DNA from: Karalla daura
Taxonomy: Eukaryota; Chordata; Actinopteri; Chaetodontiformes; Leiognathidae
Assembly (NCBI GenBank): GCA_029224185.1
Contig: CM055196.1
Coordinates: 18,626,509-18,690,508 of the forward strand
Reading direction: 5' to 3'
DNA length: 64,000 nucleotides
Part shown: positions 13,335 through 25,284 of the stretch, in pieces
Position numbering within the stretch: position 1 is the first letter of the stretch
Layout: each line of letters begins with the position of its first letter
Notes under the pieces: model-generated
Database searches by the model: none
What the model was told of the DNA's origin: nothing
Seen by the model: only the letters and a program-made list of their open reading frames with translations
Program-made: the position numbers and the translations under genes

Positions 13335-14614
13335 GTAGGAATCATATAATAATCGATCTGTGTTATTTACCACAGGAGAGTTCAAGTGTTTGGGAGTTCG
13401 GCTGGATGTCAGAAAGAACAATTTGAGATAGAAATATGAGATTATGGGACCTCTTTCGCTGTGACAGCAGATTGGTTATCTGAGCACCTTCCTCGAGTCT
13501 GCAATTAATGTGGGAAGTAGAGAAGACTGCATATCAGCATGCCCCTGACATGGCTGGTATTTATATGTGGCAATCGATGCTATGTTGCTACTTTTATCAA
13601 GGTCTTAAAGCAAAGTTTTCAAACATGGTTCTCATGGTTTGACTTGTACGGCTCCTTCCTCAAGTTTCTTGATGATCTCTTGATCCTCTAAGTGAGGAAA
13701 TGTAACCTGAGGCCTCAAGGGCCTGCCAAAGTATTGGCAGCTGGTAAAAGCACGCTTGACCCATCATTGTGGCCGAAAAGCTGGGGTGATAAGTGCTGAT
13801 GGCTCGCTGCTATGAACTGGTAACCTCCTGGGTGGAGGGGCAAGGCTTCCTAAAATCGTCTGCTACTTTGCTTGTTTATCTAGACTTTCGCACCCTGTCA
13901 GGCCGGCTTAATCTAAATAGGATATATTACTTAGTTGGCATGCTGACATTCCTCTCTGGCACATACGGCCATTTGTTACGATAGACAATACAATGTTGGA
14001 CTTGGTAATGTATCAAAAATAGGAAGAGGTGCTGTTGCAAAGCTATCACTGCATAGAAAAAGCAAAAAGCATTGACCTAAAGAAGAGGAGATATGAAAAT
14101 GAAATCTTAAACTATGTGCTATTTTCATCTGAATAATAATATGAAACTTTAAACACAGCAATAATACTTGCAGTTAACAACATTGTCAAAAGAGCAGAGT
14201 TGAGGGTCCAGAACAGTCAGCACTGGGAACATCTTTTTAATTGCCGTCACCGTCTCCACAGGTTTAGTGTTTTTCCTCTGCTGCCTGCCAAACTTGTTTG
14301 CCGCCTGGCTTTCTCTGGCATCATCAAGGCCACAGCTGCTGCCGGGACACAGAGAAGCATGGAGGCAATGTGGCCAAATATAGCCATGCACCAGCCACTT
14401 CTTAACAATAGGAGGGATTATCTACTTCTGGGGGCAATTATACTGAATATATCCATGAAACTGTTAACTAAGTAGATTTGTACACTTATTAACTATATGA
14501 AAACTTAGAGTTAAGAGTTAAGACTGTGTCATGGACTTGAAATTATATTTTGTGTTAACTTGCATGCACAATTAAAACTTTGTTTCAGGTTCAAAAGCAC
14601 TATAAGCAGCAGGC

Positions 14615-15697
14615 ATGTCTGAGGGGTGAGTACAGCCTAAAGCCTTTAAAGAGGCACAGTTTCATATGCCATGTGTGCATTAAAATAATATTAAAAATAA
14701 ATTATTTGTCTTCTTTGTTCTACTTGTTGTGCTCATGAAGGCCGGTGAGTGAAAATTATTTACAAAGTACTAATTAAACATTAATAAAAATATGCACTAT
14801 ACCGATATATCAATTGCTCATTTGTGACCTTACTAGTATTATCTTCTTCTCCTACAGAGGAAGCCAAAGTATTCGGCAACACGCCGGCTGCATTTAAAGG
14901 TAAGTCCTATGGACCTTTAAGCCACTTGTGTATAGTATTTAAGAGTGGGCCTCCTTATTGGCACCTTCCTATCTTACAGTCGAAGCTGCTGAAGAAGGCA
15001 GCTTCTATGCTGGTGGCTGAGAACGAACAGAGGAAACAGGACAAGGACAAAGCTGTGAGCGAGAGCTTCCCTCCCCTGAAGCTGTCGGGTCTGTCAGTCC
15101 AGGAGCTCCAGGTGCCGACACTGAGGATCACGCCGACTGAGCCAGTCTCATCTCACATCAGCTTGACAGTACTGTGTCTCTCCACAGGACCTCTGCAAAG
15201 AACTACATCGTAAAATCGATGTTGTAGATGAAGTACGCTATGACATGGAGATGAAAGTCGCCAAAAATGACAAAGAGGTACAATAAAGCTGGATGACATG
15301 CCTGTAAGGCTTTTGCATTTTTAATAATCAATAACTGGGATATTTGCTGTGTAGATCCAGACACTCCAACAGAAGATCACTGAGCTGAAGGGCGTGAAGA
15401 GGCCCAACTTGAAGAGGGTGAAGAAAACCACAGAGGACATGCTGGGTGCATGCACCGACACATCCAAACTCATGAAGGCCGAGTTCAAGGCCAACCTCAA
15501 GACAGTGAAGAAGGCAGAAGAGAAGGTAAAGCTGGGGACGGAGTCAAAGTCATCCGTAAAATGAGAATGCTGTAAAGCAACGGATCACAATCTGTGTCTC
15601 TGTTTTACAGAGGGAAGAAGTGACCGACTGGCGTAAGAACGTGGAGGCCATGTCTGGGATGGAGGGCAGGAAGAAGCTGTTTGATGCAGGGCAATAA
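14615..15697 (+). CDS. Troponin I, tandem copy 1, with diverged switch region
   Basis: Inhibitory subunit of the troponin complex on the striated-muscle thin filament. Coding exons: 14615-14625, 14741-14744 (4-nt microexon), 14858-14899, 14980-15111, 15188-15277, 15355-15525, 15611-15697. They give 178 residues, the usual size for skeletal troponin I without an N-terminal extension. Family marks: SATRRLHLK near the N-terminus, GLSVQELQDLCKELHRKIDVVDE in the IT arm (two blocks joined across an intron), KRPNLKRVK in the inhibitory region, and the C-terminal DWRKNVEAMSGMEGRKKLFDA block. It differs from the other three copies in the stretch after the inhibitory peptide: they carry SA(D/E)AML followed by AL(L/M)G or VLLG, whereas this copy reads TTEDMLGACTDTSKLMKAEF and is one residue shorter. 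Its DEVRYDME also breaks the usual DEERYDI motif. Splice sites are all GT-AG, so it looks intact. The paralog class is uncertain: TNNI1-like in several motifs, possibly the fish TNNI4 lineage. Confidence 0.9.
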
Positions 15698-16321
15698 AGA
15701 CAGGTGTAAACGAGACTATGTTAGCAGCACAGCTGACGCTTTCCTGACGCAAACCGTAAGTTTGCAAAGTTCAAGCTTTTGTTATGAAATCCCTCTGTAC
15801 ATCCTCACTTCAGAGCTAAATTCAAGAGGAGTTCCACTGCAGGATGAAATGAGAGTGATTTTGTGAGCCATAGTGCTAAAACTAATTAAAATACTAGTCA
15901 CTATGTGTGGAAATACCACTGTATATCATAAATAAATCAATATATTTCACATGGCATACGGTACTACATTTGATAAGTGAGCTAAAGAGGAGGCTGCTTA
16001 CTTTCACGAGGTCGTCTGTAAAAGTGCAGTATTCGTATGTTGCAGATGATGGCGCTGTCTCACTATCTGTAACTCATGTGATGCTCATTAAACAACCATC
16101 ATGACTTTGTTTCTTGGCTTCTTTGGTTTGTTTAGATTTATTTCATGAAATCCCTGTTACTTTGTCCGAGGTAGATGTTACTCAGTGATGGAAGCTCTGT
16201 GCTGCTGTGCTACACTCAATACTGGTGAGCAATGGGAAGATAGCAGTGGCAAACAAGGTGCTGCTGGATGTCATGTTGAGGTGTAGTGATATACAGTATA
16301 CGGGCTGTCAGGACACAGGAG
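15698..16321. other. Spacer between troponin I copies 1 and 2
   Basis: The first part is probably the 3' untranslated region of copy 1. I recognise no other gene. Open frames at 15681-15866 and 15907-16104 have no family signal. Confidence 0.5.
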
Positions 16322-16443
16322 GCTATTTTAGTTGGCCACTCACAGGAGGCAATAGGAGCCATTAAATTTGACTTGAGTTTTCTTCCTGTCATTTAAAGAC
16401 ACGCACTGCTCACCTCCACAGATTTCTTGCACAGATAAACAAG
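16322..16443 (+). promoter_or_regulatory. Promoter and noncoding first exon of troponin I copy 2
   Basis: CTATTTTAGT at 16323-16332 is followed by TGGCCACTCACAGGAGG and a weak TATA-like CATTAAATTT near 16360. Here the spacing is 37 bp, against 35 bp in the other three copies. The noncoding exon ends at 16443 before GTACGT. It is the most diverged of the four cassettes, in both the TATA-like box and the spacing. Confidence 0.65.
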
Positions 16444-16718
16444 GTACGTAGGATTTCCCTACAATTTTCCCTACAACTTAGAAACAATTGAGAGTATTTT
16501 GCTGAAATAACTAAAAGATAAGGAAAAAGATCAAATTAAATGTCAGTTTTCCTGTAAATGTAAAATGCAAGACAGATTTGAGCAAATGCTTCATAGGACA
16601 AGACCAAAGTTAGAAGACTGTATCGACTCGTTTTACTTTAAAACCTGTAACTAAGTGTAAATTTCCGTAAATCTGTGAACATGCATTTAATGATGCTCAT
16701 TATGTTCATCTATCATCA

Positions 16719-16754
16719 CGACTGGCCTGAGAATGAGGAGGCCATGTCTAGGAT
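16719..16754 (+). pseudogene. Relic of a troponin I last exon
   Basis: The 36 bases from CGACTGGC to CTAGGAT match the last coding exon of troponin I copy 1 at 31 of 36 positions by hand count. The matched part codes for the DWRKNVEAMS segment. The relic reads DWPENEEAMSR and runs into a stop soon after. It lies in the long first intron of copy 2, in the same orientation as the array, and has no acceptor or upstream coding exon that I can see. I read it as the remnant of a lost or partial tandem copy. Confidence 0.6.
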
Positions 16755-17271
16755 CATCATGTAATTTGTACACCATGCATTGTGTACCAGTTATGTGCTC
16801 TTAAGCCTTCTATGACAGCAGCAAACCACCTTTTCAATCCTTTGAATAACTGTTAATGGAACCCTGCTCTCTGACAAGAAAGTGAATTTTTATTGGGTTG
16901 CATATATTTGTCTTTTGACTTTGATTCCGATCTGGCTGCTGTGAAAAATGGATCGGTTCCAACTGGGATTAAAAAAAGAAATATCATTCAAGCTATCTAG
17001 AGTGTTCCAGTGTGAAGTGTTGCTAAATTAAAGGCTTAACGTTGGTATGCTACCATACCAAGGTCTGCATGGCTCTAACTTGGCTCTGTCCACAAGAGGT
17101 GACCATGTGTCGCAGCAGAGAACGATAAAGCCTTACAAATCACAAAATAATTTAATTTGATCATTTGTTTCAGTAGATGGTGCACACAGTATTGTATGGA
17201 CGCAGATATTTTTGAAGTTTGCATTTTGTTCTGACTTTGATTTGACTTCATTTTTACAGACAAGATCAACC

Positions 17272-18871
17272 ATGTCTGAGGCGTAAGTTTTCTTAAAAAT
17301 ATACATGAAGCCGCATGTGCAGAATCAGCATCTCTCAAAATGTCTTCAGTCTGACATGTTGATGCTAACCTTTTCTTATTTCTATTCTTTCTCAACATCA
17401 TCATGTCCACCACAGACCGGTAGGTGATTTATACAAAGTTGTGCAGGTTAAAACAATCCTTATCTTATTATTATTTTGGTATTGCTACTATGGTAACATT
17501 TTGCATGCTGCTTTTCTTGTAGAGAAAATCCAAGATCTCTGCATCACGCAGACTGGCACTCAAGGTACTGACTTCTCAAGCTTCTCTGCCATCCACAAGA
17601 TGACACAACACGATGTGACCTGCACCACCGAGTTAATGGCGTGTACGATTAATTTGTTTAGACCAAGCTGCTGAAAATGGCAACTGTGATGTGGGAGAGG
17701 GAGAAGGAGGAGAAGAGGAAGGAGAGAGAAGCCACTCTGAGTGAGAGGCTTCCTCCTCTTCAGCTGTCTGGTTTGTCAGTGCAGGACCTTCAGGTATGTT
17801 CAGGTCACAGTGTGAGTCGCCCGTTAAACTAGGACCAAACAACATGGTTCAAATGCCCCACACGCAAGCATCCCTCTGATGTATACAGGTGCCATGTATA
17901 CGGCATGTTCGTACGCTGTGGGTGCATCAGAGGACAGGTGTTGCAGTGGTTACATGAATAATAACACAACAAATTATATGTCAATTATAGCTGTCGAACA
18001 AACACAAAGGAGGAGCTCTAAAAACATTTGTCTATGTGGTGTGTCATCTCTTAAGCTATCCTGTGGCCCAGTGCCTCAATAATCTAATATTCATGCACAA
18101 AACCACTCACGTTAATGCTATTATTCTCTTCCCACCTGCAGGCTCTGTGCAAAGAACTGCACCATAAGATCGATCTGGTGGATGAGGAGCGCTACGATAT
18201 TGAAGCCAAAGTGCTCAAAAACAACAAGGAGGTAGATGTTAAAGCAAACACATCTGCTGGGACAGGTGTCATCAGCTACACATGCTTTCTACATAGATTT
18301 TATGGAGCCCTTAAAGGGGGATTTAACTTAGATTAAGGTGGAGATGCCGGGGACTGAACCCGGGGCCTCATACATGCGAAGCATGCGCTCTACCACTGAG
18401 CTACATCCCCACTCATGGAAACTTTTGATGTTTCCTCCAGGTTGAAAATCTATCTCTGAAGATTTTTGAGCTGAAAGGAAAGATGAAGCGACCTGCTCTC
18501 AAGAGGGTTAAGATTTCTGCCGACGCCATGCTGGGAGCTCTGCTGGGCGCTAAGGTCAAAGAATCTGTGGACTTCAAGGCCAACCTCAAGACTGTGAAGA
18601 AGGAGGAGGAGAAGGTAAGAGTGGAAACCACAACGGCAGACTGCTTTATTTTTAATCATGTCAGGCTGGGCTGACTGCTTCTTGTTTTCTTAGATCAGAT
18701 GGGGTTTGAATTATGGATTGGTGCTGTGCTGTTACATGTGCGAAAGCGCAGTATCACTGAGAATGAATTTCTTCTTATGAACAGAAAGAGGAGGTGACTG
18801 ACTGGCGTAAGAACGTGGAGGCCATGTCTGGCATGGAGGGCAGGAAGAAGCTGTTCGATGCCGGACAGTAG
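17272..18871 (+). CDS. Troponin I, tandem copy 2
   Basis: Thin-filament inhibitory subunit. Coding exons: 17272-17282, 17416-17419 (4-nt microexon), 17523-17564, 17662-17793, 18142-18231, 18441-18614, 18785-18871, giving 179 residues. The N-terminus MSEAPRKSKISASRRLALK is the standard TnC-binding helix start. The IT-arm exon is unusually rich in charged residues (WEREKEEKRKEREATLSER). The inhibitory and switch regions are canonical (KMKRPALKRVKISADAML, then GALLGAKVKES), and the end is DWRKNVEAMSGMEGRKKLFDAGQ. The start codon is in a short second exon beginning at 17260, with the noncoding first exon ending at 16443. A tRNA gene lies antisense in the intron between the exons ending at 18231 and starting at 18441. 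All introns are GT-AG. Confidence 0.92.
18339..18410 (-). tRNA. tRNA-Ala (anticodon CGC), possibly decayed
   Basis: The minus strand folds into a complete 72-nt cloverleaf. GGGGATG pairs with CATCTCC in the acceptor stem, followed by discriminator A. The D arm is AGCTCAGTGGTAGAGC. The anticodon stem CATGC/GTATG carries loop TTCGCAT, so the anticodon is CGC. The T stem is CCGGG/CCCGG. The T loop reads TTCAGTC, so the nearly universal A58 is G and the B box is altered. There is no run of four T within about 35 bases downstream on the minus strand. It sits antisense in a troponin I intron. It could be a working gene with an unusual T loop or an inactive copy. Confidence 0.8.
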
Positions 18872-21106
18872 ATTTAACAATATGGACATTTTAAATATGA
18901 ATTCTGGGCAAAAGCAGAGAGGAAAATTGAGACAATGTCCCTCCTCGTAATAGTAAGTCGACAGTCTTTGACTAAGTGTGAGTATACTCCTGCTATATGC
19001 AGAAACACTCAGACTCAAAGGATGGGTATTGTCTATACTTTGCATATATGTAAGTTTCTCTCTGTCATCTTTATATGGTGTCTGTATAAAAAAGTACATT
19101 TTAAATTGCCTATTTTAAATTGAATTTCTTAGCACAGTCTGAAAATACTGGCTAATATAATAAATGCATTGATCAACCCAGGAAACTAATGCTGCACTTT
19201 TGTTTTTAAATATCTCTTTATGAGCCCAGCTGCTTCAAATGCAGCAGCAGAAATACTGTACTGATCCCTTAAGGGAATATTACTTCTCAATACAGCTACT
19301 CACCCGCCAACATAAATCCAGAATATTAAAAGTAGTAAACGCATAAAATACAAATAACACTCCTGTACTGTATGTGTTGACCCTGTGGACAGATGGACAG
19401 AGACACAACTGCTGATGGTAGCCATGGCTCCACAACTTGTCAACAGCGGCAAATGAGAACACAGTTATTAAATCATCTTTGTAAATCAAGGCGGACGACG
19501 TAACATTCACATTAAGAACCGTGAACATCCAAAAATAGAGGTCGCCGGTTCAAGGCTGCAGTAAAACCCTTCAGTGCAGCCACAAGCAAGCAGCTGGAGA
19601 CGCGGTGCCAAGCACCACTACTACTCTGCTCTACTTGGGCTGTCACAAAGCCAGAGTTTCTCACTTCCATACAATACCCGTATTAAAAATGATACCGGAC
19701 ACCTCTTTAAATACCAAAGAACAAACAAGCTGGACACAATGCTGGTACACAAATAGTCACTGAATACACGCTCACATTGTTTGAGCAGTAAGTGGTGATA
19801 GAAGAGGTTGATTAGGTTCCTCCCTTTTATCTGCCCAGCCTTGGGTGTGAACATCGGTCATATAGATCTGTTTGTTTTGTTAAGATACTGTTAAATGCAT
19901 GATTCATAGAGATTGTGAAAAGTGAAAAAATCATCTTGACTACAAGTTGTGGTTGTGCTATTTATTAGTGGGAGTTTGTGGCACTGGTATATCTTTGTTG
20001 AGTATGAGATTAAAAAGAAAAAAAGAAATCAGTTCCCAGCAATTTTTATTATCTTTCTATCTCAACTATTAGGAAGTGTAATATGGTGCGTAATGCGCTC
20101 ATTTAGATCTACTGTTTTACATTCACAAACTGTATGTCAATTTTTTTAAAATTTTCCTTCAAGGAGAAAAAAACATTCAAGTTATATCACTTCACCTTGT
20201 TTTAAGTAGGAGCATGAATCATCTACCCTTTAAGGGACTGAATATTTGACTCCCTGCTACAACCATGACGCAGACTGAACTCTGGCTCGCTCAGTTTCCA
20301 AACCCTCAAACCCAGACCAGCACCTGTCCTTGCTCCTCCACTCCTCTAAATAAAACCTGACTAGCCTAACCTGACTTTTGGTTTTGTTCTTACCTCCACG
20401 GTGGCCCCGTAATGTGTTATCAGGCTGTTACAGTCCATCAACACATGCACGCGAAGGCATTGTGATGTATTTTCAGCAAGGCGGGTGGAAGGGGAGCGCT
20501 AATCTATTCTGCTAATATAAAGGTTCCTTGACTAGCATGGGAGGTTGCAGAGGTTATGATACATCTATCAAAGTGCAGACTACCCTCCACAAAAAAAAAA
20601 ATTAAGGCATATGAAAGCTTTCTACTAAATGTTATACAATTACAATATAACTTCAATGTTTTTTTCTCCAAAGTCACTTTGGCCTCTACTGATGCTAAGT
20701 GCTAATGCTAAAGGTCCTCTTTGGTTATCAGACATACGAAAAAACATATGATGCAGACATAGATTGTTTGCCTAAATGTCCCTAAAAATGTGAGGAAGTT
20801 CCAAAGCGTGCGACTACTACAACAAAATGGCTCATTTCCTGCTTCTGTTTCACTCGTTGACACCTTGACCCGCACACTGGTAATCTGGCCCTGGTAAAAT
20901 GCAGACGTGTGACTCTGGCCCAGAACTGTGTGGTCTCCTCTTTAAATGCTCACTGTCACTTCCACCAACAGGTGTTGTCAGAAGTAAACCACTCAAGATG
21001 CATACGCATGTTTGAGCCTATAAATGACGTTTTATTACCTCCTTTCCTGTCAGAATAATGCTATGTGCAACAGTAAATGTCACTGCGAGTGGACAGAGCA
21101 GTAGCA
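18872..21106. other. Spacer between troponin I copies 2 and 3
   Basis: The first few hundred bases are probably the 3' untranslated region of copy 2. An ATAATAAATG near 19155 could be a polyadenylation signal. The rest has no coding exon, RNA gene or clear repeat that I recognise. Confidence 0.5.
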
Positions 21107-21262
21107 GTCTATTTTAGTGGGCCATTCACGTTTGGCACAGACACTATAAATCTGATTGATTATTGTCCATCGTGTCTCAGAAAGCCCATTGTTCCCTCCC
21201 TCACACACACACTTTTCTTCAGTTTTGAGGTTGGACTCAAGGAGCAGCTCAGCTACAATAAG
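21107..21262 (+). promoter_or_regulatory. Promoter and noncoding first exon of troponin I copy 3
   Basis: CTATTTTAGT at 21109-21118 is followed by GGGCCATTCACGTTTGG and the best TATA box of the four cassettes, CTATAAATCT at 21144-21153, 35 bp from the MEF2 box. The noncoding first exon probably begins near 21175 and ends at 21262 before GTACAG. Confidence 0.75.
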
Positions 21263-22213
21263 GTACAGAGTCGCTGTTGTTGTTGCTGTGGCACTTGTGA
21301 TTTAGAGTGAATTCGCTGCGCAAAATTGAATTTATTTTGTAAAAGGTGTACAGAGTTTTCAGCATGCTGTGAGTTTAATCCAATTACCGAGATAGGATCT
21401 GTAAATCCTCTCACTGGGAGCAGCGTCTGCTCTTTTGATTAGGGTTTCATTTGGATAACGCTGTGATTAAGATTAACAGCAAGTTGAACGCTGGCATGTT
21501 ACATGCCTGTGGATTATCTGGCCATTCACCTTTTCTGTCACCTATGCAGAGCCTCTTGTCAGTTATGTTAACACATACACTGACTCGGCACTCTGAAGAT
21601 TTGCACATTGCACTCAAGTGTGCTTACAGTTGTTGCATTTTAAGTCTTTTTAAGACATTCTATGGATGTATGTGATGTATGTGAGACTGTCAGACTTTCC
21701 ACTTCAGTTTAACTATGATATAATTAAATCGGTGACATTTGCTTTAATTTGCATGACTGAATGATTTTTACTTGAATGAATTCCACATGAATTAAGTAAA
21801 ATATAAAAACGTATAATTTAAAGTATATCTATGCATGAATTGCAGGCATGTTTAATTGTTATAATGTAGTAATCCATATGTAATGACGCTAAATGTGAAC
21901 CGAGACAGAGCTATTCATTGGGTGCATTAAGTATTCAGGCTGCCTTAAATGGCACCGGGGGGCCATGCTAAATAACTTTGTGCGGCTGGCTTTAATGGGC
22001 CAATAAGTGTTTGGAGTGGGTGAAATACTTTGACAAGGGAGGTTAAAGAGATCATCAAACCGTGGCATACATCTCAATCGAACAGGTGCTAAAAATGGAG
22101 GTTTACTGTGGTTACACAATGGCTAAGATGTTACAAGAGTTTTGACTTTCTCTCATGTGATGCTTCTGTTTCCTTGATTTTTCTTAACTGTAGTGTGGAA
22201 GTTTCAGACAACC

Positions 22214-24296
22214 ATGGCTGACGCGTGAGTATAGCTGTCTTTGATGTAAAGCTGCATGCATTGAAAGCACATTGAAAGTGCACTGTGATGTTTTGCACTG
22301 CTATTCATCATGCCAATCTTTTTTTTCTCTCTCTCTGTTCTCAACAGACCGGTGAGTATCTACCATGTATATTTAATAATAACTTTAAACAATGTGAAAT
22401 TTGTCTGTTCTCTGCAATATAAAGTACTGTATACAGACTTAAGTTTGTAATGCATATTTCCTATGTGCAAAATGCAGAGAAAATCCAAGATTTCATCCTC
22501 ACGGAAGCTGGGGTTGAAGGTGAGGGTTTTTGTTTTTAATCTTTAATTTTAGTTTTCTCATTTAATTTCTTACATTTAGTCTGCTAACATGGATTCCTGT
22601 ACAAGATTGCAAAGAATAGGTAACAGAGTATTTTAGCTATTCAGATATTAAGATTTGCTGCTTTACCCCTGAAACGTGAACAACTGGTTTGACATTTTAG
22701 TCTTGTGCGGTTCTCAAACCCAACATTTGATGGTTCAGTTTGGGATATTTTCTTGATTATACTTGTTTGTTTTCCCTCTCAGATTCGACTGCTGGCTGTC
22801 GCTGCTAAGATGCTGCAGGATGAGACAGAGCAGAAGGCGGAGGAGAGAGAAACTGCTCTGGCAGAGAGAGTTCCTCCTCTAAATATGTCTGGTCTGTCAC
22901 TGCAAGAGCTGTTGGTAAGCATTTTTTTCTTAAGTATTCTCACTCTTCACACCACTCTATTTGAACTTCTCATCCCACTAGAGGGTTCATCTTATTTATT
23001 TTTGACAAGGATCTTTGCAAAGACTTGCACCACAAGATTGACGTTGTGGATGAGGAGCGCTATGACATTGGCCTCAAGGTGTCCAAAAACGACAAGGAGG
23101 TGAGTGCCTGTGTGTGAATACTAACCTGGTGCTTTAATACTTTTAAAAGGCCCTTCCTATGTAAACCAAGTATGAAACATACATGAGCCAAAAAATGAGC
23201 AAACACTGCCACCAAGTGGTGGCACTCACAAAGTTCATACAGGTTCAAAATCTTTGAAAATTTTGATTTTCCTTTTGAGTACACACAACCTGCAGTGTTG
23301 AGACTCACACTTAATCTGTCTTAAAACATTAGGTAAACAGTATTTCGATGATAAATACTTAACATAATGAGCACACTGAGCTATGAATGAACGCAGTAAC
23401 ATATTTTCTGTAACCTGTTTATCTTTTTATTCACGTGATACCCTGCTTCGTGGCTAGTCATACAATATTCAAGACTACCTTGACGAAACTAGTCCTCAAG
23501 GTGTCTGCTTTTTCTTTGAAATGCAGATTCATAAAGTAAATGTGCATAGGGGAATAATAGAGTTTTAATAGAGAGAAAAACTCTTTCATGTTTGCTCAAA
23601 AGGTACATATCATCCTGTTCCCTACCTTAAAAACAACCTTTTGATTCTGACTACTGCATTACTTATAAATACAATGTAAATCTTAGAAAATGGTCACACA
23701 GTGTAGAACTGGTTGGCACTGGCCCCTCACAGTAGTAGTAGGAGTGTAGTGTATCTACAGATAGTAATGGGTGTTGGTTAACTAGATCGCCCATTAAATT
23801 CTATACAGAAGTCAACTGGTACTGTGGGAGAAATGTATGAATATTTAAGAGTCTTCATGTTTGTTTGACATTGGTATAATGACGACACCACGATCCTTTT
23901 TTGTCACACAATATCCTGACAAGATTGAAAACATGAATCTGAAGATCATTGAGATCCAGAGTAAGTTCAAGAAACCAACTCTGAAGAGAGTGAAGATCTC
24001 GGCTGAGGCCATGCTGAGCGTACTGCTTGGCTCCAAACACAAGGAGTCCATCGACTTTAAGGCCAACCTCAAAACGGTCAAGAAGGAAGAGGAGAAGGTG
24101 AGCATGGCTATTTTTAAAAAATCTATTTTGAAGCTAAATAACTCTCAAATACTGCCTGGTTATGGTCAAATAAACAATATCACCTGGGTTGTTGTGTTTC
24201 TAACAGAAGGAGGAAGTGACCGACTGGCGTAAGAACGTGGAGGCGATGTCCGGCATGGAGGGCAGGAAGAAGCTGTTTGACGCCTCCGGCAACTAA
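22214..24296 (+). CDS. Troponin I, tandem copy 3
   Basis: Thin-filament inhibitory subunit. Coding exons: 22214-22224, 22348-22351 (4-nt microexon), 22478-22519, 22783-22914, 23010-23099, 23924-24097, 24207-24296, giving 180 residues. It starts MADAP rather than MSEAP. The N-terminal helix reads KISSSRKLGLKIRLL. The inhibitory and switch regions are KFKKPTLKRVKISAEAML then SVLLGSKHKES, the closest of the four to the SKHK form of mammalian skeletal troponin I. The C-terminus ends FDASGN instead of FDAGQ. The 824-bp intron before the 23924 exon is the longest within the coding part of any copy. The acceptors before 23010 and 23924 (both GACAAG) are weak, but phase and homology support them. An AATAAA at 25036 may end its transcript. 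Confidence 0.92.
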
Positions 24297-25284
24297 AAGG
24301 ATGTTTGCTTTTGTTATTATATATCCTCATTAAAAATTCACAGATTCACCATCAATGACTTGCTCATTGGGGTACGTATTAGTGATGACTCTTTCTCAGG
24401 CAGCAGAGGTTATTACAGCCTTATTTTCAAGGTTAAGAGTATTCAGGGTTATGGTTATCAGGATAATTCAAGGAGTTATGGAGTGGTTGCAACTTCTTAA
24501 AGATGTTCAACCTCTCATCTTCATGTGCTTCAACTCTGAATCACTGGTGGACCTGCTCAGGATTTAACCGCTGAACTGTTTCCAAAGCATTTCCTCGACT
24601 CTACAGCTCCTTAATTAACGACATGCTGAACAAATGAGAATCTCCAGAGTTGCTATTAAGATTGTATTTCAAGAAGCAAAGCTCTTTAAACCATGTGTAA
24701 AACCAGCTGGAAGTTCAGCCATTAATGAAAAGAGGAGGTTTTTCCATTTCAATCTCTTAACAAAGCCTGTTGCTTAGAGTGACTGCTGTAGTTCTCTCCT
24801 CAAGCCTGACGATGGCAGTGTGAGCCTTTCAAAACACAGCGAGTGCCACAAAAGCTGTTTGTCCCTGCTCAGTAATCAGGTGCTTGAAGAAGATTTACAA
24901 GCTGTTTTGCCATGTATAACAATTAGAACACAACATGATTATACTCCTGAAACAAATCTACAACGAACGGTTTGTTGAAAATGGTCACATTCATGCAGTC
25001 TTTGGTTTGTCTTTGTTTTCAAGCAAAGTTCTTCCAATAAAAAGCAACAACCCTGTCATTGGTTTGCTTCACTGTGTGATCTAATTATCTTGCTTGGATC
25101 GCATGTATGATCACCTTTCATTTCACACTCATAATTTTGAACCAGAGGACCTTCTGCCTTCCCCTCCTTAGCGAGGAGACAGAGGTACTAAGAAGCAATC
25201 ACAGGTGGAACCTCTGAGTGAGAAGCCTCAGGCCCCGTGCTTCTGGGATGTGAGAGACGCGGTGCAAGAATGGTGAGGACAGAG
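24297..25284. other. Spacer between troponin I copies 3 and 4
   Basis: Probably mostly the 3' untranslated region of copy 3, up to an AATAAA at 25036-25041, then the upstream region of copy 4. The open frame at 24355-24567 shows no family resemblance. Confidence 0.5.
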
